The notes under the pieces: generated by a model
What the model was told of the DNA's origin: nothing
Databases searched by the model: none
The model's input: only the letters and a program-made list of their open reading frames with translations
Position numbers and translations under genes: made by a program
Assembly (NCBI RefSeq): GCF_020740795.1
Contig: NC_067301.1
Coordinates: 2,542,001 to 2,606,000 of the forward strand
Direction of reading: 5' to 3'
Length of the DNA stretch: 64,000 bases
Source of the DNA: Apus apus
Lineage: Eukaryota; Chordata; Aves; Apodiformes; Apodidae
In this document: one piece after another, positions 23,296-38,200 of the stretch
Numbering within the stretch: position 1 is the stretch's first letter
Layout of the letters: each line of letters begins with the position of its first letter

Positions 23296-26200
23296 GTAAG
23301 CGAGGCGGTGAACGGTTTCCCCCGGTGTCCCATCCCCTTCTCCCCCAGCCCAGTGTTCTCTGCCTGCCCAGCCCCATCCCGCCGGCGCGGTCCCTGCGGT
23401 GGAGCAGCCACGCTCCGCTAATCGCTTCAGGCGGCGGGGGCCGCGGGGAAGCCGGGCGGGGAACGGGCAGGGCCCGGCAGGCTGCGGCTCCGCCGGGCCG
23501 GCAGCGGGGAGCTGGCCCCGCTGCTCCCCCCGGCCCCGCCGAGCCCCGGCCCCGCCGCTCCCCCCGGGATCCCGGGCGCTGCATCCCGCCCCTCTGGGTT
23601 CGGACGCTCTGCAGATGTAAAACCCCGAATTGTGGCGCCCGGCAGAGCCCCGGGTCCCGTTCGTAGGAGGGTGAAGTGGCAACACCCTCTGGGGATCGGC
23701 TGGACGGTGGCTGATCTGAACCGCCCGAAGAGCCAGTGCTAAGAAATCCAGTCGTTTTCCAGGCAGGCACATTCCCATCTCTTGGAGGATGGATTTTTTA
23801 TTATTTTTTTTTTTTAGCGGTCTTGAAGGAATCTGGGCTATGACAACAAAGACTCCGTCTTGGCTGTGCTGCATTTCAATCCCTCCGTTTCAGAAATGCC
23901 CAGGGCTGGTGAGGAGCCTCCACATTCTGGGTACAGATGCTCCCTGTGCCAGGAGCATCCTGGCTAGGTGTCTGCACGGGCTGGGATGTCCTGGTGCTGT
24001 AAAGGGAAGCTCAGAGCTTCCATAGCTGACAGTCTCCTGCTGCTTTCAATATTGTGCCTGAATGGAGACAGAGGGAAGGACAGACAATAGCCTGCTGAAG
24101 CAAGTTGGTTGGCTGTGTGTACAGGGGAAAGAGTTATCAAGGGCTCTCTCCTTCCCTGCAGACATTTCTTGTTGCTCCTTCTTGAAAATGATTTGCATTT
24201 TCCTTTAAGTGCATTTAAAAATAATTTATTGGCATGAAATATTCATATGAAAGGCTGCAGTGGTCTGTTGCTGTGGCTACTCTGAGCAGTTGTCATTTTC
24301 TGTGTGTGTGTGTGGGGTTGTGTTCAGCTCCAGGGAATGCAGATCCCTGGGCAAGTGCATCTTCTTCATCCCTGCTTGAGGGAATATGGCTGGCTTTGGA
24401 AAAGGTCCTCCTGCCCACGGTTTTATTTAAGTTGTTTGGTAAAATCCTGCTCTTTCTCGTTGCGAAGCTGTTTCCAAAAGTGTAATGGACAGTGTCATGT
24501 GAGATGACAGGCTGGTCTTATTTGTGAGCCTGGCAGGGACTGGAATCATGGGAGTTTTTCATCAGGAAAAAGTTAGGTGCATGGACAGGTTAGCAGGGGG
24601 GTGTGAAGCTCCTTTAAAACCTCTGCTCACTTAGCATCAATTAGAATTTATCCACCCCCTCTTTTTCTCTTCTGACTGATATTTCATCCGATTGTGCTGC
24701 AGAGCTTGTGAACTGTTTGGTGGCATCTTTCCAGAGCAGTGACTTCACTGTCCAGATGTCTCGTTCCACATGGCAGTGACCCTTTTCCTGGTGACGTCAG
24801 GATTGATTGATATGTTTATTTATTTATTTTGCCTTTGGTGTGTGTGGGCTTCAGGCCAAGTTTCTTAGTATGCAGGCAACATCATTCTGCTCTGTCTGCT
24901 CCATCCATAAAAACAAAACAGCTCTCAGAGCACTGTGTTGGACCTTTATCAAAAGCCAGTCATTTAAGCATGGAATTATGAACTATTTCCCAAATGACCA
25001 GACACAGTCTGCCTGTTACAGGGAGAACAAGAGGTTAGGCTGGAGAAATAAGCTCATGTATTTCAGGAGGCCTGAAATATAGGTAGCAGAGGAATATTTT
25101 ACCTACAGACGCCTCCTAGAGTGTGAAAATACTGACATTAACAGGCCCGTGGCATTACAAAGAAAAAGGACAAAATAGAATTCCTCAGACTTTCTCAAAG
25201 GATAGAGATTTTGGCCTCCTTGTGTACTTTTCTTCCTCTGAACTCCTTAATTAGTTCTTCCTATGCAATTATGTGTTTATAATACAAGAGAATCCTTAGA
25301 TCCTTGTAAGGGACAGTGCATGGCAGAGATGCTTATAATCACATTCCTAAAATCTTAAAACTATAAAAAAAGTAAAATACCATACAAGCTAAACTGTATA
25401 CAAAAATATAGATACAGATGAGGTGTGAGAGAAGGTGACATCTAATTCATTGTCTCAGCAGAGACTGAGACAGCAATCAGTAAAGTCCCTTGTCATTGTA
25501 GACACCCATGGAAGAGGCAAAAACCTGCTGCAGCTTTCCCATACCAGTCCCTTAGGTAGGAATCACCCTCCCTTTCCTGCTGGCACCCTCTGCTGCACAG
25601 AGCCCCTTGGTGTTTCCCAGCCAAGGGCTGTGCCATGTGTTACAATTGGCTTATTCCCCTCAACAGTCAGCCTTCAAGATAATCACATTGTTTTCTGTTT
25701 GTTAAGCACTGGGAGGAAAAAGAAGAAAACCTCCCAAAAATATTGCATAAACCACGAGGCTACCAAATTAGTCTACTTCAGGGATCAAATCTGATTACAT
25801 GTCTGAACACTGCAAATCAATACTCAATATACATTCAATCCATCACTGCTTCCTGCTTTATAGGGACCAGTTGCTACAAAGACAACTTCTTTAAAAAAGT
25901 AAATTGTTACTTAAACATGTACAGATCTTTAGATGGGTAGATAAGCCTTATTTCTGTATGGCATCTTGTAGAGACATGTATATTCAGTTCCAGTAAACAA
26001 GTATAATTACCTGGAAGGACCAGTTCTAGCACATTTGAATGCAATCCCTATAGATATTGTGGCTTTCATCTCCCGACTGCAGAGCTTTCTGGTTAACTAG
26101 CAGGAGGCTGGGAAATCTAGGAACATGTTTCTGACTTGCTGCACTCAGACACAGAAGCCAGGGGTCTGGAGTGATGTGAAGAAGACCCAATACTGCCCTT

Positions 26201-29200
26201 AGCCTTTCAGATCTGTTAAGCAGCAGTGCTAGATGGGTAAATTTGGCTCATTCTTGCAAAATGGCAGTCCTCGGGTATCCTGCCAGCTCCCAAGCCTTAC
26301 CCCCTGCCTTTATTCCCTCCTTGCTCAGGGAAGACTCGCCTGGTGCTAAGGGATGAGTATAGGGGCTTTGTTACTCCTGGGTGTAAATACACTCTAGGAA
26401 CAACCAGGAGGACAAGGGAAGAGTAGGAACAAATTGCAGGGGTTGGACCTGGCTGTAGTGATCTGTGGGTCACAGAAAACCCCAAATGCCTCTGTGGTAA
26501 TTCCCACAAGGGAGGGAAACCAGTGGTTATTTCCCTAACTAACAAAGCTATTGTAGTTGCTGTTGCTATTAACTAACCTTATTAATCAGACTTGCGAGGT
26601 CAGGATTTCCCACTGCAGATCACCTGAGCGGGGTGAGCCAGCAGGTGCTGAGCTCTGACTGTAGCACAGTGACTCAGATGCTGGAGTCGTCTCACGAGGA
26701 GCCCTTCCAGCCTCCATGACCCGAGGGAACAGACAGCTAACGGCATCTCTCTGGGTGCATCCAACCCCCAGGCCACCAAGGGACCTTAGCAGGGTGGGGA
26801 GACCTGTAGTTGAGGCACAGGCTGCAGAAGACATGGATGTGCCAGGCTTTGCCTCCCCTGTGCCTCGCAGCCTCCTGCCTGGCTGTGATGCAGCAGTGCA
26901 GGAGCTCACAGCAGTCCCTGGAGCAGCACTGCCAGCAGGCAGTGACCCAGGGACACAGGCAGAGCTGTGCACCACTGTCTGCTTGTTGTTGTGGCTCTCA
27001 TTAGGCAGAGAAAAATGCAGGCATGCAATTCTTGCTCCCTGAAAGATGTAAGGAGAAAAAAATTTGTTGTTTGCTAGAGGAAAGTGGAAAACCATTTAGA
27101 AGATATTTTTCTTTCACTAGGATGTTTCAAACAGGATGGGAAGAATTAAAACCCTGAGTCAAACTGATCGTGCTAAGTTTGATCCCAGATTGAATTAGAC
27201 AAGCTTAAAGCTCTCATAACCAGTTTTTGTGTGTCCATGCAGTGTGAATGTGTGTTAGTGAAGGCCTCTGCAGAGAGAAACTTCAGTGGCTCCCGTGTGA
27301 CTTGTGTCAATGGACACTGCACACCATTGACATGCAGTCTGAGGTGAGTTTTACTGAAAGAAAAACCCAGGATGGCCAAAGCAATAATCTTCATTTATTT
27401 AACTATGATGAACTGAATCAGTTTAACAAAAGATAGCACATGCATTGATTCAGCATTGAGTTTTGTTACACAAGGCTTCTTATGTAAGCAAGATCCCTGA
27501 TCCCCATGGCAGTTGCACGATGATTCGCCTACATGGAGAGCTTCTTTTCCAGAGGCTAATGAGGACAGTTGCCATCACTTGCTGGTTTAGTTGCACAAGA
27601 GAGAAGATATTGTCACAAAAGCAGCACTGTATACTAGCTGTATCAATCATAATACCTGTCTTTATTATATTTCTTGCTTCTTTATGGCACTTCTAAAGTC
27701 AAAGGGTCTGAAGTACATAAAGGGAGAAGTGAAGGCAAAGATGTCACCTTCTAGTTACTTCCTCTCACAGTTCCAGCCATGAGGTGCTCTCCCAGTTACA
27801 GCAGTGCATCCTGCCCAGTCAGTAATACAGAAACAAATCTGGCCTTTACCAGGGTTGTACTGGGGCACAGTTTTTGGTGATCACAGCAGGACCCTCATGT
27901 GGCACAGGTTGTTTTTCCTTCATAGGTAGTATCACAGAAGTACATGGAAGCAGAAATCCCTTGATCTGAGGTTCCCTGTCATCAAAACTGCCATGTGAAT
28001 CCTGAAGTACTCAGGAAAGCTGCAGTCCTTCAGCCTGCATTAATGTGGGCAGACCTGAAGGTATTCATTCAGCCAGAGAAAATCTCCTGGTATGAGAGAA
28101 CTGACTTGGTGACAACTGACTCGAGATCTCTGGCTTGGCTTCATAAATGGCATTTTATGGCAGATTTTTGGCAAGCAGTTTCCTTAGTAACTTTGAATTG
28201 TGAACTGCATAAGTAGGGTGTGCCAAAGGGCCATGGTTCTGAAGCTAAAACCCCACTGATCCATCCCAGCTCTCCAAATCAAAAAAGGTTTTTTACATTA
28301 TTTTTTTCCCTGAGGTTGATGAAACTGCTCAGACATAGAAGCTGTGAGTTTGCAGTGGGTGATATTAAACTCTGAAATACAATCTCTCAGGCTGCTCATG
28401 GGACAGTTCAGAAGTTCCACAGTGTAGCACACAGACAAAGGAAATTTTGATATTTTGTAATTTGACCACTGACTTTGTTACTGAAATAACACTCCTGTAA
28501 AACATCTTACTTTGTATGTACCCTGTAAGAATATCTGCACCTTTGCAGTGTTTCTAGTTGTCTAATGGATCAGTTTCTGAGTTGCTCGCTTTCATTTTCA
28601 GTAGTTTTGCAAAGTGTACAACTCTGGCTGTCACATGCTGAGGGTGTGGGTGTCAACTCCTTTCCCTCAAAGCCTTCCAGGGGGCAACACCTCAAGGAAC
28701 TGTTGGCCTTGTCATGTTACAATGGCCAAAACCCATGGAGAAAGCCAAGAGCAGAGTTTTGCTACGTGCTAGCTGTAAGAAAGAATGTGAGAGGGCTGGA
28801 AGTTAGATGACAAAGCTTGCTAAAAGGAGAAAAACCAAAATAGCAGTAACCCTGTGGTGGAAGAGGGTAATTAGACCCAGAGATAATGTGGTTGAGGTGC
28901 TGATGTAGCTTATCTGTGCTACTGAAATGATGTGTGTGAGAGTTATCCATTGCTCCTCAGAGAGTGCCACCTGTGGTGATAATTGTGCTTTGCTGTTTGT
29001 CTGAGCACCATGCAGGGTCTCTGGATCCCAACCCTGGTCCTCGAAGGCCAACTGAGCATGCAGAAGAAGAGTTCAAGGTGTCTTCATCTGGCATCATCTC
29101 ATTCACATGCACTCCAGACAGGCTCCTGGTGAAATGTGTTTTACTGCAAAGCCAGTGAGCTTTGCTTTCTGAGGGTAGGTCAGAGTCATTGTCACTCACT

Positions 29201-32200
29201 GCTGAGGCTGGAAAGGTGCCACAAAGTCAGTTTGGTGGTGATGGGAGACATTGGTGTCGAGCCTTCATGTGAAGGAAACCCAAGCTCTCTGCCAGTTGGA
29301 GTGGAGAATGGGCAGACCAGGGGCTGAGGGCTACTGCTGGCTTTGGCACTTGTTGGATGTGTGACTGGGGAAAGTCCCTTTTATTTATTTTAACAGCTCC
29401 TCTGTTTCATTTTCCTGACCTTCAGGAGTGGGACAGGATGGAAGGGTCACACTGTGTCTCTTGAGTCAAGAGCCTGTGAAATGTTTGTGATGACAGAGCA
29501 CCTTCAGTAAACTAATGGATTAATAATTCTTTTCTGGTGATACCTTTAGGTAGGAAAGCCTGGTGTTCCAGCACGGGGCTCCCAGGGGAGGTGGGCTGAA
29601 AGGGAGGGCAAAATACTGCTGCTGCACCCACCAGGGACCTCTCCCAGCCTGTGTGTGGGAAACCATCCATTTCCCTTCATCTTGTGATGCGTCCCAGAGA
29701 CAGAAAGGTTGTGCAGGCTCCTGGTGTCAGGCTGGGTTTTGTTTTTTTTTGTCTTGGTGGCATCCTCAAGGCTTCTCACCAGTCTGGTCAGGGAGGAGTG
29801 AAGCAAGAGCATGGTGGAGAATCCTTTGCTTGGAGGAGCTTGGCCTGCATGTCTGGCAGCTTTCCCTGGCTGTCGCCTGAGATGGAAGCTTGCTCCACAT
29901 TCTGTGTTCTCAGTGACACAGCCTCTAGTAATCTGGGTGCTTTTGCAAAGTTCTGCACTGTCAGTAGGGCAGTTCAGCTTTGACCTAGAATCACTGGATA
30001 AGGAATCACTGTCTCATCTCCTAATGCACAGATCAGGGCTTGGTAATTTCACTACAACTCCTGAGTTAGTTAAATCCACGCTCAGAGGATCTTGCAAGTC
30101 CCTTTCCCCTCTTGAACAGTATCTGCTGGCTTGTAGGGCATGTATTCTGGGGTTATTGACACAGGTACACTGAGTTGACAGATCCTGTTCAAATGTAGTA
30201 GATTTAAGGAGGCAGAAGACTTTCAGGGTGACAGATGAACTCAGGATGGAAAGTGTGTGTGCTGCGTTATTTGAGGTTGGGAGCAGCATGAAGGCTGAGA
30301 CCTGTAATCAGAGCTCCAAGAGTGACTGTGAGTCTGGATGCAGCTGTCTCTGGGCTGTGTCCAAACTGTCTCACATAGTTTGTCAGGGTGAACATGCAGG
30401 CCCAGCCCCTGTTTGGATACAGAGCTGGTTTCCTCACTAGCTAGCAACTTCCTGTAGACATTGCAAAATAGATTTATGTTAATTCCTGCACCTAAAAGCT
30501 ACCTGAAATTGCTAACACTGTAAAGCCTAGACTTTAAGCATCCTAAGATATGAGATGTTGAGAGTTTCACCTGCTGGTAGCTTTCCAATTGCTCCTTTAT
30601 CTTCTTTGAGGCACAGCAGAGCCTGGGAAAAGGAATTTATGCTGCAGAATTCCCTGTCTGGAGTATGTTTGAGCAGTAGGGAGCTGTATGCTTCAGTATC
30701 AGGCCAAGGGGATGGACTACCTGGCTTAACTGCAGCCCCAGGGAGTTGTGTGTATCTTCCAGGCTGCATGGAGATGAATTGACTCTCTACTGCCCAGTAC
30801 ACAGCAGCCAGAGTGTAAGCTGCCAGCCTTCCTCTCTGTGGGACCCTGTAGGATAGGCAACAGAAGTGGGATACTGAACAATTATTCCTGTGAACGGCCA
30901 GGAGGGTGGAGGCTGATTTCCTGCAGCTCCCCTGCATCCATGGGTAGCTGCAGCAGGCTGGCCTCAGCCCAGAAGGAGCTGCCCACAACTGCAGTCCCAA
31001 CACCCCTTGTGGCTGGCCGTGTACCAGCAAGGAAAAGGCATCGTGCTTCATGTTCTGCCCATTACTGTGCTGGCTGCTAGGAGAAGTGTTTCTACAGCTT
31101 TAGAAAGAGGACAGGGTATGCTGGAGACTCTATTCCTCTAGAAGGCTTGGAGAAGGGTCTGTGTTTGTTCCTGCACATGCTTGCTGGTGAGGGAACTGGC
31201 TTTGCCACCAGTCCCGTGCGTATGAGCAGAGCCTGGGCATGCAGGTATCTGGCCTGCCAAACTGGGTGAGGCAATGCCAGCACGGGTCAGAGGAGCAGTG
31301 AGTAAGCCACACATGTTGTTGCAGGAGCTGGTTACTCCTCTGAGCCACTGCTCCCAAAAGAAGAAAGTAAGGCAAGACAATTGGCCCTACACAAATCTTT
31401 TGGCAAAATGTTCCATTCTTTTCACGTGGTGGGGTCCATGTTTTGGCTCACTGGAGAGGTTTGTTTTAGAGCAGTGCATCTACAGACCTTATTTTTGTAT
31501 GTTGCTGTCTCCTCCAGCCTCTCATTTTGTAGAGAAGGAAATTCAGTTACAAGACTTTAATTTATGGGAAGGAATAAAGGACCAGAAAAAGAACACTAGA
31601 AGGGTTGCATGCATTCTCAACAGCCCATACCAATCCACTGCATAAGGTTACTCAAAGGCAATGTGGTACATTTACAGCAGAGTGTGCCCACACCCACCTT
31701 ACATTCTTTTCCTGCTTCACTTTATCTGTAGGAGAAGTTGACTTTACTCAAGTACCAGGTCTCTTCTTGAGGGAGGGGGAGAACATTCTGTCGCCCTGCT
31801 GTAGTTAACCAGCACTTAATTCACTGCAGGAGAACACACACACACACACCCCACAGACTCTGAGAATAATCATTCTAGTGCAGAACAAAATTTTACTGGA
31901 TATAGTGAGGGGATGGCTAAAAAGCAGAGCAGTATATTCATTACAGGGGATTAAGGGGATGATGTCAGAACTCATGGGTGGCACATCCCAGAGTGAAGTG
32001 CTCATTCATTCCTTAAATAAGCATAAAGTGGCACAGTCTAAACAGATTATATAATATCAGAGAGTGAGATAATCTCTTCTCTGCATACCCAGTCTGCTTC
32101 ATCACACTACAGCAGGGCTTAATAATTTCCATACTCTTTATTAAATGCTTCTGCTAATAGAAACAGCATGTGTGAACATGTGTGTAAATGCATATATGCA

Positions 32201-35200
32201 CATGCAGTATTTGCAAGGGTTGGATACATCTGCCTGTTGATAAAGTGAGAGGATATTTTATGGGAATAAAATGTAGCTGTCTGTGCATGCTCCAAGGTAC
32301 AGACAGTAGTCCTTGTAGTCCTTTCTCAGCATCCAAATGGCTGTGCTGGTCTTTATTTACCACTACGTAGAGGAGACTGACATATGGTTTTGTCTGCTAA
32401 ATCTCTGCCCATCAGACTGAAAATAGTGTCCCATATGTGTGGGTTTTACAGACAGAGTCTGTATATTGTGCTACAGTGAAGTATCTCCAGAGCACAGGGA
32501 GCAGCTAAAGGAGATCTGTCTGTACTCCTACAATGAAGAAAAGTCAGGCTGTGCAGGTAGGCACACTTGTGGCTGGCTTTGAGGACATTTTATGTCCATG
32601 CACTTGAAGAATACCAGCTTAAACATCAGCACAGCCCTGCTCCGTTGGCAGTGTTGGAGTAATGCAGAAATCTTGGTAACTGTTGTGAAGAGCAGCTCTC
32701 TAAGCATGTCAGTTGTTCCTGTTCCACTCAAGCTCAGAGAAATAATGCTGTTTCCCACAGCTCAGCTTCTTTTCAGAGTATCACCCCTTTGTTCTCTCTG
32801 ATAAACCCAGTTTTTGGCAGGAAGTGTGGATTTGCACCGTGACCTCGCCCCAGGATGTAGGAAACGGCCACTGTGATAGCACTGACATAGCAGGAGGCCC
32901 CTTTCCCTTCCCTCTCCTACCCACACTTCCTCACCCCACACTTCCCACATGCTTCCCACACACAGCCCTCCCCACTGTGCTTTCCCCACACACTTCCCAG
33001 TGTTCCTTGCTTGCACCATCTGGAGGCTGGCACGTCAGCTGGTGCTCCCAGGTTGGCAGAGAACAGCCTACCTGAAGGCTGGAGGAGGAGAAGGCAGCAA
33101 GTTTGTAGAAAGACACCCGCCCTAAGTGTTCAGAGTGTAACAAAACCAGTTCTGCCAGATGGAGTTGGGGAGTTTGGAATAGCTTGAGCTCTTGATGTGC
33201 CACTGACTCATCTGAGTTCAGAGATAATGCATGGGGCAGTGCCAAAGTAGTGAACAGGGCTGAGACACTGGAGAATTCCAAGCTGAGACTGGTATTGGTG
33301 GAATGGGGAAAAGCTTCTCAGAAGCCCAAGTCCTATAGCATCCTATTCATACTTCTCTGTGACTTGCAGTTCTGAACTGTGTAGTTTGAGATGTGTGAGA
33401 TGCCAAGCAATCAAGATGTGGAGGTTTCTAGCTAAATCTTCAGTATGGAGGCTGAGTATCTGTGAATCCTCCAGGGCTGAACCCTGTTGTTCTAACCCTT
33501 GACTTTATGCTTCAATTCTTTTTCTGCTGCTGAGGCCCAGTTACTACAATGCCAACTTTGTTCTCCCTTCCCTGGGCCACATCATTCAGTACAGAGCATG
33601 TATTAATTTTTACTCCAAGCCATGCTGGTCCCTGTTTCCTGCCCAGTGATTCCCTCTACCCCCAACATTCTGGCTTTTTGTGTGAGCTTGGGAATTTCCT
33701 TCTTGTGTGTGAGTTTAACCATCCTATCTCCAGAGCAGAGTCCAAGACAACATCAGGTATGAAGCAGGACAGTAAGGTTCATCCTTTTATTTATTATTTA
33801 TGAGCTCAAAGGGATGTGACAGTCCATCACGTGGCCACAGAGAGCAGATGAGCAGTCTGTAGCTGGTCAAAGTCCTGCTAGCTGTACTCAAAAGAATGTC
33901 CTTTACTAAAGCTTGATGTCTGAGACACTAATCCTTTGCATGAGAATTAATTCACCAACCCCAGCCACATCACAACAGTTCAGTTCCCTCTAGAGAGGTG
34001 TAAGAGGAAGTCAAAGCTGGAAAAACGGGACCAGACCAACCCTTGAGAGTAATAAATAAAAGCAAGGGATGGGCAGTGTTTAGGATGCTTTTTCATATCT
34101 CCCCCAGCAAGCTGCCATGCAGCACCAGCTGAACTAGCACAACCATGAACTTTTACCCCTTTAAGGAAAGGGTTGTGTTACTGGTGTCAGTCAGTACTCT
34201 GCAAGAAAAAAACAGTTTTGTGCCACTGAGACACCGCAAAAAACATCTGGAACCTTCAGGAGGGTGCAAGCAACACCCAAGTCTCCCAGGGCAAAGGAAG
34301 GGGCAAGGACCTTCCCTTATTGCCCCCAGGTCAGTCAGCACTTCAAGCACTTCTGCTGCTGGAGAGGGCAAGACCTTTGCTGTGTTTGGCAGGACACAAC
34401 ACAGGAAAAGCCTTTGAGACAGAGACAAAGGGAGCATAGAGGTTGGGGAGCTCCAGTTCTGGCCAAGACCCGAGGCAGGGAGAGAAAAAAGAAACAAGGA
34501 GCATTTAGTGCTGAAAGAGATCCCTGCTGGGGGAGGGTGGATTGAGCTAAACTATGGGCAAGGGGAAGTCTCAACAAAGCCATGCTGGAACTTGTCCAGC
34601 CCTGTTGGTAAACGGATGCTGCTGAGTTCACTTGGGGAGAAGACAGAACACTTTGATATAAGTTTTTTGATAAATCCATTTCGCTTGTGAAACAAAGCAA
34701 ACAAATGTAATCTGAGGAGCTGCATGCCCAAATAATGTTCCTTTCTTCACCTCAGAGAAGAATATTCCTGTATTCATTCATTGCTGTTTCCATACTGCCA
34801 CTACCAAAGCTTAGCCCTTGCAACCCAGGAGAGTACTGAGCTGCAGGAGTGCAGTTGTCCATGCAGATTTCAGATGCTGAGAATTGTATCTCTTCTTGGA
34901 CTTTGAGATGTGGTGCTGAGGTCTACTGCACATTGAACCAGAGAGGCTGAATCTTGCCACTGTGTCATTCTTCTGCAGAGTGAATATTCAGAACAAAAAG
35001 GAAGGTAGAGATCCATTCAGTTTTATAGCCAGAAAGGTTACTATCATCAGAAATAGTGCTATGCTCTGGGAGCTGGAGATGGCAGTTGCTGTGTGGTAGA
35101 TAGCAGATGATCTTTGTCAGTTGCTCTGCCAGTTCATCAGCATTTGTGTGTATGGCTGGCCTGTCTGCATGGAGAACCCATCACCTTGAGGTGCTCAGCT

Positions 35201-38200
35201 CAGCATTTGAGCTGAGAAGAGACTTTCAGTGAACTGAAAGGGTCAAGAACAGCATTGAACAAGAAATGGGTAACGGTCCTGAGTGCTCTGGCAAGTGGAG
35301 AGCCCCCTTTGCCCTTAAGATGGTGCCTTTTAAAGTCAACTGGCTGACTTACTGTCAGTCAGACTGTGGAATCCCCAAGAGGTCGATGTTCCTTACTGGT
35401 TTTACCACAGTTTGCGCAGATGTCTGTATATTGCTGAGCTGAAACACCCAAAGGCCTGTGCAGAGAAGAGAAACAGTCTAGTTCAGTACTATTTCCTTCC
35501 TGCCCTCGCCAAGCCAGTTTTCTAAAGGGATTTTCCTTTCTACACACCCTGAAATAACAATATCGGAAGATTAACATTATGTGACATGATTGGGCTGCTT
35601 CCTTTTTCTCTCAAGATCTGAGAAGCTGCTCAAGTGGTATGGGTAGAAGTAGGAAATACTGTGCTGCAACTTCTGGCAGCATTTCCCCCCTAGTCTCTAA
35701 TGATGACTGGTGAAAATTAAATTGCCTTTTTATAGTATTTCCTCTCCGTCTACACATGATGATCTGCAGATTAGTCAAAGATGGATGGTGAGAGATCCAG
35801 ATGCTCAAGGTGCTGTTGTCTCCTTGCACATTCTAGTTACAAAAGAGAAGCTGGGGGAAGCCTATTATCATGAGATATATTACATAAGGAATGCATTAAA
35901 AGAGCTAAGGAAGGATTTCGTCTTTAAGCCATTAAATCCTGAAGTAATTTAGGTTAGAAGAGACCTCTGGAGGTCATCTAATCCAGTGTCCCTCTCAGAG
36001 CAGGTCCAACTAGATCTGGTTGCTCAGTGCCTTGATTCTACAGGAGCTCAGGCTAGTAGTGATAGAGAATTCAGTGTATGGGAAAAGTATTGTTAAAGAT
36101 TTTAATACATTCCAGTAGGCCTTTTCATAATTTGAACATAAATGAGAAGCTATACTGAAATAGCCTCTACTTGTGTACATACAGCAGTGCATAAAAGCTT
36201 TATCTGTCATTGTATATCTCCTGAAGAGAGGTGACAGTTTTTGCTAAGTATTAATGTACTGATTTAAAGTCAATGGAGCACCATGCAACCAAAATATGAA
36301 GTCTTATTCATCTTGCTTCAAAACACTGTCTAAACATACACCTCCAGCCTCTCAGTAGAAGGGTAAGAGCCATAAACTGACATTTAGCACATTGCAGAGA
36401 AAGACTTGGGTATTTCTGGAGCTGTGCAAAACACGAAAGCTCTTACCAAAGCTGGAGCTGAGCTAAGTTTAGGCCACGAGAAGACGTGCTGGGAAGGGTT
36501 TGAGGGGTTGTGTACCTACATCCAGCCTCCATGAAAAGCATGGGAGAACAGAACACTAAGCACCTAGGAAATACCTGTATTTATGTGCCAGTGAAAAACA
36601 GATGTTTATCTGCTTTTTCATGTCTTGAGGTACTTGCCATATTTTAACTTTTTATCGGCTTGGAGGTTCTTGGAGCATTCAGAAGCTGTGCTGAGGCCAC
36701 CTCTGACTGCTCTTTACAGCAGAACAGCAAACTGCTGTCACTTGCTGGCTATACTACCTTGCTCTCAGCAAACTTGTGATCCAAACCCCATCTTGCAGCA
36801 AGACAAGCCAGCAGTTTCTAACTGTCCTGCCCACTGGGACTTTATAAGAAGCAAAGAGTCAACTGTGGTGGCTACTTGTAGTTCTGTGGCAGGAGAGGAG
36901 CACAAGCTGATAGATATGGTGACAAGTTCAAGTGTTTGGGCAATCATTGGGCTCAAAAAGGGAAAAGAAATTTTTCAGTGGAGCCTTTTAAAAAAAACAA
37001 GTGATAACAGAACAACGAGGAGAGATGTGAGGACCATCATTTCACTGTCACATTATCAGAGCTTCTGCTGGTCTACCTCAGTTTTTTTACAGCAGAAAAC
37101 TCTCTTGTGCTCCCAGGATCCAAAAGCATTGGCACAGCCTTCCACATCTGCATTGTGCTTATAGCCATCTGTAGAGAGATTTTTAGTCAAGATTAGAAAT
37201 ACAGCTTATTCCATTATCCCAGAACAAAAACAGGAGACCCAAACCACTGAAAACAGCTCTTCTAGTGCCCTTTCTCCATTAAGCAATTGGTTACAGTTTA
37301 TCCCAAGGATAGATACATTTTAATGATGAATAAAATCCCCTCCACACTCCTTAGTCCACAAGAGTGACAGTAAATAAATTATTCTTTACAAAACATAACA
37401 TGAACCTCAGATAAGAGAATTGCATTTTTTTAAGTGCTTTGAATATGAGTGGCTTTAAAACTGCTTGCATAATCTGTTTTTACCTACATTTCTCCCATTT
37501 ATTCAAAACACAGTGTAGATCTCAGATGGAACCAGCAGTTTCCCCAGGGAGGAGATCAGCAGTGCTGCAGGAAATGAAGGACTATATGGTTCACTGAAAA
37601 GGAAGGCAAGGGGAAGTACACATCTAGTTTATAGCAAGAGCTGATGATCTGAGAGCTAAATGACTGCTGGCTGCATAAAAGCAGTTAAAATGAACAGGTA
37701 GCAGAAAGCCTCACTGCTCCAGGGAGGACAAGTGGATCAGACCAGCCTATGGAATTAGCATAACTCTTACTATAAATAGATTTATCTGGGCCAGTGTAAA
37801 TCTCAGTTGTTTTGACCAGAATGACAAGTCACCTCTAAATGTAGCAGATCCTTGCTGCAATCAACCACAAAGTGCTCCAGCCTAAGCCACAGTCCTCGGG
37901 GTTGGTGGGAGGGAGGTACAGCAGGTCCTGTCACAGAGCCAGGCAGACCTGGCTGCAGAGCAGGTTGGTCACACCGAGGACACAGAGCACCAACAGCCTC
38001 TTTGCAAAGCAAGACTGACCCAGCCCCAGTTCCTCAGTCATCCCAGCTGCCAAGAGGAGAGCCAACAAGCAAGCTTGGTTCCTCAGAGGCTGGTGGTAGC
38101 CGTGCTGTCGTGGCCAGGCAACACACACTGGCCTTGCAGGGTTGGTTTGGGGCTCTCCAAACTGCAGTCTTCAGGAGCCAGCTGAAGGCAGCACCTTGCA

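Larger units (their letters stand above)
22855..23680. promoter_or_regulatory. ACAP3: CpG island, ACAP3 promoter / 5' leader / exon 1
   Basis: Very high GC and CpG from about 22.87 to 23.66 kb, enclosing the ACAP3 start codon. Multiple GGGCGGG/GGGGCGGG-type Sp1 sites lie at 23143-23178, with no TATA box. A short tandem GGAGCCGGGA-type repeat sits at about 23090-23113. The transcription start is not visible from sequence alone but is probably within about 23.05-23.2 kb. Confidence 0.78.

Noticed and set aside
22312-23874. 520-codon minus-strand open frame, the longest in the window
   Set aside because: It runs through the antisense of the CR1 copy, the ACAP3 promoter and exon 1. Stops are scarce because of high GC; the product is P/G/S/R-rich with no domain and no splice logic.
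35710-35952. 80-codon plus-strand frame that looked protein-like near its end
   Set aside because: It terminates at the edge of an inserted CR1 fragment, and no flanking acceptor or homology was seen.
36625-37164. 179-codon plus-strand frame in ACAP3 intron 1
   Set aside because: No family motif or splice context. Frames of this length are expected by chance in 64 kb read in six frames.
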